Shown here: positions 29,018-36,179 of the stretch, one piece after another
How the letters are laid out: each line of letters starts with the position of its first letter
How positions within the stretch are numbered: the first letter of the stretch is position 1
Assembly (NCBI GenBank): GCA_020831965.1
Contig: JAFIFP010000014.1
Location: forward strand, 248,001 to 312,000
Direction of reading: 5' to 3'
Origin: Idiomarina sp.
GTDB taxonomy: Bacteria > Pseudomonadota > Gammaproteobacteria > Enterobacterales > Alteromonadaceae
Length of the DNA stretch: 64,000 nt
The notes under the pieces: model-generated
The model's input: the letters and a program-made list of their open reading frames with translations, nothing else
Told to the model about the DNA's origin: nothing
The model's database searches: none
Made by a program: the position numbers and the translations under genes

Positions 29018-29815
29018 ATGTCGAAGAAACCAAGTAATTACGTTTCAAGGGAACCCGATGCGAATGGCATCATTCATTGGACTGATGAAGATAATCAGGT
29101 GTGGGCTGATCTTGTCGCTCGGCAGCTCAATATCATTCCCGGTAAAGCCTGCGATGAATATATGGCAGGTCTGGAACTATTAAACTTGCCTGAAGACCGT
29201 ATTCCACAGCTTGGCGAGCTTAACGAAGTCCTGGCGCGTACCACGGGCTGGCAAGTTGCGCGTGTGCCAGCACTAATTCCGTTCGATGAGTTTTTTCGTT
29301 TACTGGCGAACAAAGAGTTCCCAGTTGCGACCTTTATTCGGACGCGTGAAGAATTTGATTACTTGCAAGAGCCTGATATCTTCCATGAGGTCTTTGGTCA
29401 TTGTCCCTTGCTGACAAATCCCGCGTTCGCCCACTTCACTCATCAGTACGGTCGCCTAGGTTATGCAGCTACGCCGAAAGAGCGTGTTTATTTGGCGCGT
29501 TTATACTGGTTTACCGTAGAGTTCGGCTTGTTGGAAACCCAAGATGGCCTGCGTATCTATGGTGGCGGAATCTTGTCTTCGCCGGGTGAAACTGTATATG
29601 CGCTTGAAAGCGACAAACCAGAGCGAGTGCGTTTGAACCCTCTGGATGCGCTGCGTACACCGTATCGAATCGATATCATGCAGCCGATTTATTACACCCT
29701 GAAGGATGTGAATCAGCTGTTTGAAATCTCTGACATGGATATCATGGCGCTTGTTCATGAGGCCATGGAACTTGGTTTGTATGAACCGAAGTTTCCACCG
29801 AAAAATGCAGCATAA
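29018..29815 (+). CDS. phhA: phenylalanine 4-monooxygenase
   Basis: PhhA converts phenylalanine to tyrosine using tetrahydropterin and iron. The 265-residue, monomeric bacterial-type enzyme has the iron-binding motif EPDIFHEVFGHCPLL near residue 118 (two His) with the Glu ligand in RLYWFTVEFGLLE near 165. The ATG at 29018 (MSKKPSNYV) follows AGGAAAGGG and is preferred over the in-frame ATG at 28994. It is followed by phhB, which regenerates its cofactor, and by tyrR, the likely regulator. Confidence 0.96.
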   Translation: MSKKPSNYVSREPDANGIIHWTDEDNQVWADLVARQLNIIPGKACDEYMAGLELLNLPEDRIPQLGELNEVLARTTGWQVARVPALIPFDEFFRLLANKEFPVATFIRTREEFDYLQEPDIFHEVFGHCPLLTNPAFAHFTHQYGRLGYAATPKERVYLARLYWFTVEFGLLETQDGLRIYGGGILSSPGETVYALESDKPERVRLNPLDALRTPYRIDIMQPIYYTLKDVNQLFEISDMDIMALVHEAMELGLYEPKFPPKNAA

Positions 29816-29901
29816 GTATTGAGCTACTTAGCTTGTCGGCGAGTGAGCTCACGGATCAATCACGTCATTGAATGACACCCTTGAAGTTACAGGAAGAAAA
29901 T

Positions 29902-30243
29902 ATGTCTGACTTAAAAGATATGAAGTGTGAAGCGTGCCAAGCAGGAGCGCCTCAAGTCACTGATGAAGAACTACGTGAGTTGATGAAGGCAATTCCAGAT
30001 TGGGTTCCGGAGTCTCGGGATGGCGTGTTGCAGCTTGAGCGCGTGTACAAGTTCAAGAACTTTAAGCAAGCATGGGCGTTTAGCAATAAAATTGCCCAGC
30101 TCGCTGAAGATGAATTCCATCATCCGTCGTTATTACTCGAATGGGGTAAGTTAACTGTCACTTGGTGGAGCCACGCGATAAAAGGCTTGCACAAGAATGA
30201 CTTTATTATGGCGGCGAAAACTGACGCGTTACTCGACGACTAA
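29902..30243 (+). CDS. phhB: pterin-4-alpha-carbinolamine dehydratase
   Basis: PhhB recycles the hydroxytetrahydropterin made by phenylalanine hydroxylase. The 113-residue protein has the family signature ([43 protein letters not shown] region, about 50-95) with the catalytic His pair in EFHHP. The ATG at 29902 follows AGGAAG and gives the normal length; an in-frame start at 29872 has no such site. It lies 86 bp after phhA and before a terminator. Confidence 0.94.
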   Translation: MSDLKDMKCEACQAGAPQVTDEELRELMKAIPDWVPESRDGVLQLERVYKFKNFKQAWAFSNKIAQLAEDEFHHPSLLLEWGKLTVTWWSHAIKGLHKNDFIMAAKTDALLDD

Positions 30244-30270
30244 CGCCGTTGAGGTCAGCAAGCCAGAGTA

Positions 30271-30306
30271 AGAATCAAAGCCACCTTCGGGTGGCTTTTT
30301 GATTCT
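30271..30306. terminator. phhB terminator
   Basis: A long hairpin with core GCCACC-TTCG-GGTGGC and a stable tetraloop, flanked by complementary GAATCAAA and TTTTTGATTC. The T5 run gives a strong Rho-independent terminator for phhAB; the reverse strand also has U-rich sequence. Confidence 0.92.
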
Positions 30307-30385
30307 CCTGATAAGCGAACTGCAGGTTCTGCGATAAGCTACCGGCATCTGCGACAGATGGCTGATGTAAACTACGCTGCGATTT

Positions 30386-30403
30386 TGTATAATTTTATTT
30401 ACA
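30386..30403. promoter_or_regulatory. TyrR box upstream of tyrR
   Basis: TGTATAATTTTATTTACA fits the TyrR box TGTAAA-N6-TTTACA with a single mismatch and keeps the essential G and C. It lies 24 bp before the tyrR start, so it is most simply an autorepression site. Confidence 0.7.
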
Positions 30404-30426
30404 TTAGTCATTAGGTCGTTGGGCGT

Positions 30427-32013
30427 ATGCGTCTCGAAATCACATGCAGTGACAGGTTAGGAATTTGCCAGGAAGTCCTGACGATTTTGCGCGAGTATGA
30501 AATTGATTTGCGCGGTATTGAAGTAGACCCTGTCGGTAAGATCTATTTGAGCTTTCCATCATTGGAATTCAGCGAATTTCAGCTATTGATGCCCAAAATT
30601 CGGCGAATTCCTAATGTAGAAGACGTGAAAACGGTGAGTTATTTACCATCGGAACGTGAGCATTTCGAGTTCAACTTGTTGCTCAGTACCTTACCCAATC
30701 CCGTCGTATCAATTGACGACAAAGGTCGCATTGATATCGCAAATGCTGCTGCTTCGGCACTCCTAAAACAAGACAAAGAGGCGCTCCGTGGCGAGTTAGT
30801 CGCTGATCATATTGCGGGCTTTCCAACCCGCTGGTTTGATAAGCACCCGGAAGAGCCTTTGCTAGAAGTGATTCAGCTCGGGACCAAGTGGTATAACGCA
30901 CAAATTTTGCCTGTGTGGGTGAAAGATACGGACAATGAACTCGCATTTGCGGGGGCCGTTATCCATGGCCATTCACAACCGTTACCGCCCAATCGCGAGA
31001 AAAAGGATGAAACCTTGCCATTCGATTCTGTATTGAGTCAGCACGGCAGTATTAAACGGATTCTTCGTGATGCCGCACGTATGGCGCAACTCGATGCACC
31101 ATTGCTGTTAGAGGGCGAAACAGGTGTAGGGAAAGAATTAATCGCTCGCGCCTGTCATCAAGCTGGCTGTCGTGCAGAAAAACCATTCTTAGCAGTCAAT
31201 TGTGGGGCGTTGCCTGACAACGTAGCTGAGAGCGAGCTATTTGGTTACGGGCCGGGTATTTTTACGCATCACCCTCAAGGTAAGAAAGGCATTTTCGAGC
31301 AAGCTAACGGCGGAACGGTGTTGTTAGATTCGATTGGGGATATGTCACAGGAGCTTCAGGCTAAGCTACTGCGCTTTCTTGAAGACGGGCGGTTCCGACG
31401 TATTGGCGAAGAACAAATGGTGCATGTGGATGTTCGCCTTATTTGTTTAGCGCGGGGAGAGTTACTTGAACGCGTGGAGCAGGGAAGTTTTCGCGAGGAT
31501 CTCTATTATCGGTTGAACGTATTGTCATTGCACTTACCGCCTTTGCGGGAACGTAAAGGCGATGTGGCCATGCTTACTGAACACTTTGTTCATAAGTTCT
31601 GTGTGCAGCTGCAGCGTCCACTGGTGCAAGTTTCGAAGCGTTGTTTGGATTATCTGATTGATTACAACTGGCCCGGTAATGTGCGTCAACTCGAGAACAC
31701 GCTGTTTCGTTCGATCAGTATGTTAGAGAAAGACACACTTGAGCCAGACGATATTAAACTGCCTGAGTCGTCACCGGTGTTGGAGAATGTTGCCATTGAC
31801 TTGGACGAAGACAGCTTAGAGACCGCAGTGAAACGATTTGAAAGCTCACTCTTACGCCGACTTTATCCAAGTTACCCAAGCACGCGACAATTGGCGAAGA
31901 AGCTTGGTTTAAGTCATACCGCAATCGCAAATAAACTTCGGGAATACGGGATCGGGCGTCAGCGCCGCTCACCGCGTCGTAAAGATAATGATACGGATGG
32001 TGCGGGTTCGTAA
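30427..32013 (+). CDS. tyrR: transcriptional regulator TyrR (aromatic amino acid response)
   Basis: A 528-residue TyrR/PhhR-type regulator: an N-terminal ACT domain (about 1-75, MRLEITCSDRLGICQEV), a PAS domain (about 80-185), an AAA+ domain (about 205-430) with Walker A GETGVGKELIA, and a C-terminal helix-turn-helix (STRQLAKKLGLSHTAIANKL). The GAFTGA sigma-54 contact is replaced by GYGPGIFTHHPQGKK, as expected of TyrR, which works with sigma-70. Walker B reads VLLDSIGDM, with Ser where the catalytic Glu usually stands. It is located between phhAB and hpd, whose genes it probably controls in response to Phe and Tyr. Confidence 0.94.
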   Translation: MRLEITCSDRLGICQEVLTILREYEIDLRGIEVDPVGKIYLSFPSLEFSEFQLLMPKIRRIPNVEDVKTVSYLPSEREHFEFNLLLSTLPNPVVSIDDKGRIDIANAAASALLKQDKEALRGELVADHIAGFPTRWFDKHPEEPLLEVIQLGTKWYNAQILPVWVKDTDNELAFAGAVIHGHSQPLPPNREKKDETLPFDSVLSQHGSIKRILRDAARMAQLDAPLLLEGETGVGKELIARACHQAGCRAEKPFLAVNCGALPDNVAESELFGYGPGIFTHHPQGKKGIFEQANGGTVLLDSIGDMSQELQAKLLRFLEDGRFRRIGEEQMVHVDVRLICLARGELLERVEQGSFREDLYYRLNVLSLHLPPLRERKGDVAMLTEHFVHKFCVQLQRPLVQVSKRCLDYLIDYNWPGNVRQLENTLFRSISMLEKDTLEPDDIKLPESSPVLENVAIDLDEDSLETAVKRFESSLLRRLYPSYPSTRQLAKKLGLSHTAIANKLREYGIGRQRRSPRRKDNDTDGAGS

Positions 32014-32055
32014 ATATAAGTTTCCATAATTTATCGGTGGGTTAGGTCTTTGCAG

Positions 32056-32092
32056 CGCTTGTAGCGAATTCGTTACAGGCGCTTATTTTTTA
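32056..32092 (+). terminator. tyrR terminator
   Basis: GCGCTTGTAGCG-AATT-CGTTACAGGCGC forms a 12-bp stem (two G-U pairs in RNA) followed by TTATTTTTT, 43 bp after the tyrR stop. Its core also looks like a TyrR box, but hairpin plus U-run best explain it. Confidence 0.85.
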
Positions 32093-32205
32093 GGCTCACA
32101 GACTTTCTTCTACTGATGTTAGGTGTTTGGCCCTCGCGCGCGCTACAAATGAGTCATAACATTATCGTATAGAGCCACAACTGAAGTGGCAGCAAGGAGT
32201 ATGAA

Positions 32206-33282
32206 ATGAGCGACCAAACAATTAATCCTTTGGGTACTGATGGCTTTGAATTTGTCGAGTACACAGCGCCCGACGCAAAAGGCATCGATGCATTAAAGAA
32301 TCTGTTCAAGCAACTAGGCTTCACTGAAGTGGCGAAGCATCGCCGCAAAGATGTATGGCTGTACAAGCAGAACGACGTTAATTTCATTGTGAATGCGCAG
32401 CCGAGCTCACAAGCTGAAGCTTTCGCGAAAGATCATGGTCCAAGCGTATGTGGTATGGCATTTCGAGTGAAAGACGCCGCGCATGCGTTCAAGCATGCAC
32501 TGGCGAATGGCGCGAAAGAGTTTAAAGCAGACGTGGGTGCGATGGAGCTGAACATCCCTGCGGTCTATGGTATCGGTGAGAGCGCGCTGTACTTCGTGGA
32601 CCGTTATGGTCAAAAGAGTATTTATGACGTCGATTTCCAGTTCTACGATAACTGGGAAGCGGATATGCAAGATCATCAAGTAGGCTTGGACTATGTGGAC
32701 CACCTGACGCACAACGTGTTCCGTGGCAACATGGACGTGTGGGCCGGTTTCTACGAGCGTATCGGTAACTTCCGTGAAGTGCGTTATTTCGATATCGAAG
32801 GCAAACTTACGGGGCTATTGAGCCGTGCAATGACCTCACCTTGTGGCAAGATTCGCATTCCAATCAACGAATCCCATGACGACAAGTCACAGATTGAAGA
32901 GTACCTGAAGGACTACAATGGTGAAGGGATTCAGCACATTGCCATGAGCAGTGACGATATCTATCACACCGTGCGTACATTGCGTGACCGCGGTATGGAG
33001 TTTATGCCAACGCCAGACACTTATTACGAGAAAATTAATGACCGCGTGGAAGGCCACACAGAGAGCTTAGATGATCTAAAAGACCTGCGCATCCTTATTG
33101 ATGGTGCACCGATGAAAGACGGCATCTTGTTGCAGATCTTCACCAAAACAGTGATTGGTCCGGTGTTCTTTGAGATCATTCAGCGCAAAGGTAACGAAGG
33201 TTTCGGTGAGGGTAACTTCAAGGCTCTTTTTGAGTCGATTGAAGAAGATCAAATCCGTCGTGGAGTATTAAGCGATGCGTAA
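32206..33282 (+). CDS. hpd: 4-hydroxyphenylpyruvate dioxygenase
   Basis: HPPD turns 4-hydroxyphenylpyruvate into homogentisate in tyrosine breakdown. The 358-residue protein has two vicinal-oxygen-chelate domains. The iron ligands are visible: His in YVDHLTHNV near residue 165, His in GIQHIAMSSDDI near 245, and Glu in GPVFFEIIQRKGNEGFGEGN near 325. The ATG at 32206 follows AAGGAG. It is first of the hpd-hmgA-fahA-maiA operon, overlapping hmgA by 8 bp. Confidence 0.97.
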   Translation: MSDQTINPLGTDGFEFVEYTAPDAKGIDALKNLFKQLGFTEVAKHRRKDVWLYKQNDVNFIVNAQPSSQAEAFAKDHGPSVCGMAFRVKDAAHAFKHALANGAKEFKADVGAMELNIPAVYGIGESALYFVDRYGQKSIYDVDFQFYDNWEADMQDHQVGLDYVDHLTHNVFRGNMDVWAGFYERIGNFREVRYFDIEGKLTGLLSRAMTSPCGKIRIPINESHDDKSQIEEYLKDYNGEGIQHIAMSSDDIYHTVRTLRDRGMEFMPTPDTYYEKINDRVEGHTESLDDLKDLRILIDGAPMKDGILLQIFTKTVIGPVFFEIIQRKGNEGFGEGNFKALFESIEEDQIRRGVLSDA

Positions 33283-34408
33283 ATGGGTTTCGTTCCCGAA
33301 GCAAGTGGGCACGGCATCACGTCAGGCTCACGCTGACTTTCCGGAAGAGGCAATTTATGAGCGCGAGGCTGGCCGAAGTGGTTTCTTCGGCCCAGCAACG
33401 CATTTCCATCACACCCATGCCCCAACAGGCTGGAGTGAGTGGGAAGGTCCCTTGCGCCCACGTGCCTTTAATTTTCATACGTTAACCGGTCTCGATACGA
33501 CATCTCCTTGGCAGGCGCCTAATCTACTTTTCAATGCAAGCTGCAAATTTAGAATTTGGCATTTGCACAAGCCCATGAAGAAACTGGCTCGGAATGCCGA
33601 CGGCGATGATTTGCTGTTTATTCACGAAGGCGCTGGTGAGTTATTTTGTGACTACGGGCACTTAACCTTACGCGATGGTGACTATGTGGTGATTCCACGG
33701 TCAACAAACTGGCGTATTGAGCCGAGCGAAGCGATGCAAATCGTAATGATAGAGGCAACTAATGGCTCTTATCAGCTGCCTGAGAAAGGTTTGGTGGGAA
33801 ATCATGCCATCTTCGATTCAGCGTGCCTTGATGTGCCAGATATTGATGATGCGTTCAAAGCTCAGTACAGCGAGTCTAGTTGGCAAGTTGAAGTGAAACG
33901 TCACGGAGAAGTCTCTGTTGTCACCTTCCCATATAACCCGCTCGATGCGGTTGGTTGGCACGGTGACTTAGCGCCTGTACGCATTAACTGGCGCGATATT
34001 CGTCCGTTAATGAGTCATCGTTATCACTTGCCGCCTTCAGCACACACCACTTTTGTCGCGGAACGCTTTGTGGTTTGTACCTTTGTGCCTCGGCCGATTG
34101 AGAGTGACCCAGGCGCATTAAAAGTACCGTTTTATCACAACAACGATGATTATGACGAAGTGCTGTTTTACCACGCCGGTGACTTTTTCAGTCGTGATAA
34201 TATTGATCGCGGTATGGTGACCTTCCATCCCGCAGGTTTTACCCATGGCCCACACCCCAAAGCGTTTAAAGCCGGGCGTGAGCATAAAAAGAAATTTACT
34301 GATGAAGTGGCGGTGATGTTGGATGCGAGAGACTCCTTGTCGGTAGGCGAAGTCGCCTCGCAAGTTGAGAGTCCGGATTACGTCATGAGTTGGCAGGAGA
34401 AGAAATAA
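33275..34408 (+). CDS. hmgA: homogentisate 1,2-dioxygenase
   Basis: HmgA opens the homogentisate ring to maleylacetoacetate. At 377 residues it belongs to the shorter bacterial branch (the animal enzyme is about 445). Typical segments are the cupin LFIHEGAGELFCDYG and GDYVVIPRSTNWRIEP near 130-150, and HNNDDYDEVLFYHAGDFF...HPAGFTHGPHP near 285-330, which holds the iron-binding His and Glu residues. The start overlaps the end of hpd; the stop overlaps the fahA start by 1 bp. Confidence 0.95.
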   Translation: MRKWVSFPKQVGTASRQAHADFPEEAIYEREAGRSGFFGPATHFHHTHAPTGWSEWEGPLRPRAFNFHTLTGLDTTSPWQAPNLLFNASCKFRIWHLHKPMKKLARNADGDDLLFIHEGAGELFCDYGHLTLRDGDYVVIPRSTNWRIEPSEAMQIVMIEATNGSYQLPEKGLVGNHAIFDSACLDVPDIDDAFKAQYSESSWQVEVKRHGEVSVVTFPYNPLDAVGWHGDLAPVRINWRDIRPLMSHRYHLPPSAHTTFVAERFVVCTFVPRPIESDPGALKVPFYHNNDDYDEVLFYHAGDFFSRDNIDRGMVTFHPAGFTHGPHPKAFKAGREHKKKFTDEVAVMLDARDSLSVGEVASQVESPDYVMSWQEKK

Positions 34409-35433
34409 TGAAGTTAGCGACGTATCGCGATGGAACACGAGATGGCCGTTTGGTCGTAGTTAGCAAAGACTTAAAACGAGCTGTAGCTGTGCCGGAGATT
34501 GCACCGACGCTGCAAACTGCATTAGATGACTGGACAGCGATGAGTCCGCGCCTGCAGGAAGTTTATATTGCCTTGAACAATCGTAAATTGAGTGATGACT
34601 TTGCTTTTGATGAAGTGCAGTGCGAGTCACCTTTGCCACGGGCATACCACTGGGCTGATGGCAGTGCTTATGTGAATCATGTGGAGTTAGTGCGTAAAGC
34701 ACGCGGAGCAGAAATGCCTCCGAGCTTTTGGGAAGACCCCTTGATGTATCAAGGTGGTTCTGATGCCTTTATCGGCCCGCGTGCAGATTTACCATTGCCA
34801 AGTGATGAGTGGGGCATCGATTTTGAAGGTGAGATTGCCGTGATCACCGATGACGTGCCCATGGGTGTCGATGCGAAACGTGCTGAAGACCATGTGAAAC
34901 TTGTGATGTTGGTCAATGATGTGTCGTTGCGTGGATTGATTCCAGGTGAGTTAGCCAAAGGCTTTGGTTTCTATCAGTCGAAACCCTCGTCAGTGTTTTC
35001 GCCAGTAGCAGTGACCCTTGACGAGCTTGCGGAGCATTGGCGTGATGCAAAATTACATTTGCCATTGCAGTCTACCTATAACGATAAGCTATTCGGGAAG
35101 CCGAATGCAGGCGTAGATATGACCTTTAACTTTGGCCAGTTGATTGCGCATGCGGCGAAGTCACGCCCCTTGTGTACCGGAACCATTATTGGTTCAGGCA
35201 CAGTTTCTAATAAGCAAGGTACCGAGCATGGCACTAGTATTGATGAAGGTGGTGTTGGCTATAGCTGCATTGCCGAAGTCCGTATGATTGAAACCATTCG
35301 TGACGGTAAGCCCTCGACACCATTCATGAAGTTTGGCGACCGGATCCGCATTGAGATGCTTAGCCCAGAAGGGCATTCTATTTTCGGTGCAATTGATCAG
35401 AAGATGGTGCGTTATGAAGGACCAGATGCATGA
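34408..35433 (+). CDS. fahA: fumarylacetoacetate hydrolase
   Basis: The last hydrolytic step of tyrosine catabolism, giving fumarate and acetoacetate. The 341-residue protein belongs to the FAA-hydrolase family: the metal-binding acids are in WGIDFEGEIAVITDDVP near residue 135, with NDVSLRGLIPGELAKGFGF, KPSSVFSPVAVT and GSGTVSNKQG further on. The ATG at 34408 shares its A with the hmgA stop (TAATG); a start at 34390 within hmgA is less likely. It overlaps maiA by 4 bp. Confidence 0.95.
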   Translation: MKLATYRDGTRDGRLVVVSKDLKRAVAVPEIAPTLQTALDDWTAMSPRLQEVYIALNNRKLSDDFAFDEVQCESPLPRAYHWADGSAYVNHVELVRKARGAEMPPSFWEDPLMYQGGSDAFIGPRADLPLPSDEWGIDFEGEIAVITDDVPMGVDAKRAEDHVKLVMLVNDVSLRGLIPGELAKGFGFYQSKPSSVFSPVAVTLDELAEHWRDAKLHLPLQSTYNDKLFGKPNAGVDMTFNFGQLIAHAAKSRPLCTGTIIGSGTVSNKQGTEHGTSIDEGGVGYSCIAEVRMIETIRDGKPSTPFMKFGDRIRIEMLSPEGHSIFGAIDQKMVRYEGPDA

Positions 35434-36071
35434 AGCTATTCGGTTACTGGCGCTCATCTGCCAGCTATCGGGTTCGCATTGGCCTCAGTCTCAAAGGGAT
35501 AGCATACGACTATGAGCCCATCCATCTGCTACGCAGTGGAGGCGAACAAAGAACAAGCGAATACAAAACGTTAAATCCAGCAGGACTTGTACCGACGCTC
35601 GTCGACGATACCGTGGTTTTGAATCAGTCACTTGCTATCCTTGAGTATCTCGACAGTGTGCAAGCAGAACCGCGTCTCGTACCAACAGATCCGGTCGCTG
35701 CTGCACGGGTTCGAATGATGGCGCTCGATATGGCGGCGGATCTGCAGCCTATCACTAATTTGCGTATTCTTCAGTACCTTACAGGAACGTTGGAAATTGA
35801 AGAAGGGCAGAAGATGGACTGGATTCATCATTGGGTGAAAACCGCGTTTCAAGCTTATGAGCTGCGTCTAGCGCAATGGGGTGGTAGATATTCGGTCGGT
35901 GACACGGTGAGTATGGCGGACATTTGCTTGGTGCCTCAAGTCTACAATGCGCAACGTTTCGGGGTGGATTTGACAGATTTCCCCAGACTTATAGCGGTTT
36001 ATGACAATCTCCAGGCACTTGACGCTTTTCAACGTGCACGGCCGGAAGCTCAGCCTGACGCTGAGGTATAG
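35430..36071 (+). CDS. maiA: maleylacetoacetate isomerase (zeta-class glutathione transferase)
   Basis: MaiA isomerises maleylacetoacetate to fumarylacetoacetate using glutathione. The 213-residue protein has an N-terminal thioredoxin-like domain with the active-site loop WRSSASYRVRIGLSLKG and the glutathione-contacting NPAGLVPTLVDD and LNQSLAILEYLD, then an all-helical C-terminal domain with TVSMADICLVPQVYNAQRF. It ends the tyrosine operon before a terminator. In pathway order it works before FahA although encoded after it. Confidence 0.95.
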   Translation: MKLFGYWRSSASYRVRIGLSLKGIAYDYEPIHLLRSGGEQRTSEYKTLNPAGLVPTLVDDTVVLNQSLAILEYLDSVQAEPRLVPTDPVAAARVRMMALDMAADLQPITNLRILQYLTGTLEIEEGQKMDWIHHWVKTAFQAYELRLAQWGGRYSVGDTVSMADICLVPQVYNAQRFGVDLTDFPRLIAVYDNLQALDAFQRARPEAQPDAEV

Positions 36072-36085
36072 TCGTCTATCGCAGG

Positions 36086-36117
36086 AGCGCTCGCCATTGG
36101 CGGGCGCTTTTGTTTTA
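36086..36117 (+). terminator. terminator of the hpd-hmgA-fahA-maiA operon
   Basis: AGCGCTCGCC-att-GGCGGGCGCT followed by TTTGTTTT, 15 bp after the maiA stop: a strong GC-rich Rho-independent terminator. Confidence 0.92.
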
Positions 36118-36179
36118 ATACCTCATGAAAATATCCTGATTTATACACATTTACGTGCTTGACCGGATAGGACAATACA

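Noticed and set aside
32060-32077. TGTAGCGAATTCGTTACA as a TyrR box for hpd
   Set aside because: It lies in the stem of a hairpin followed by TTATTTTTT right after tyrR, so a terminator explains it better; two positions also differ from the TyrR consensus.
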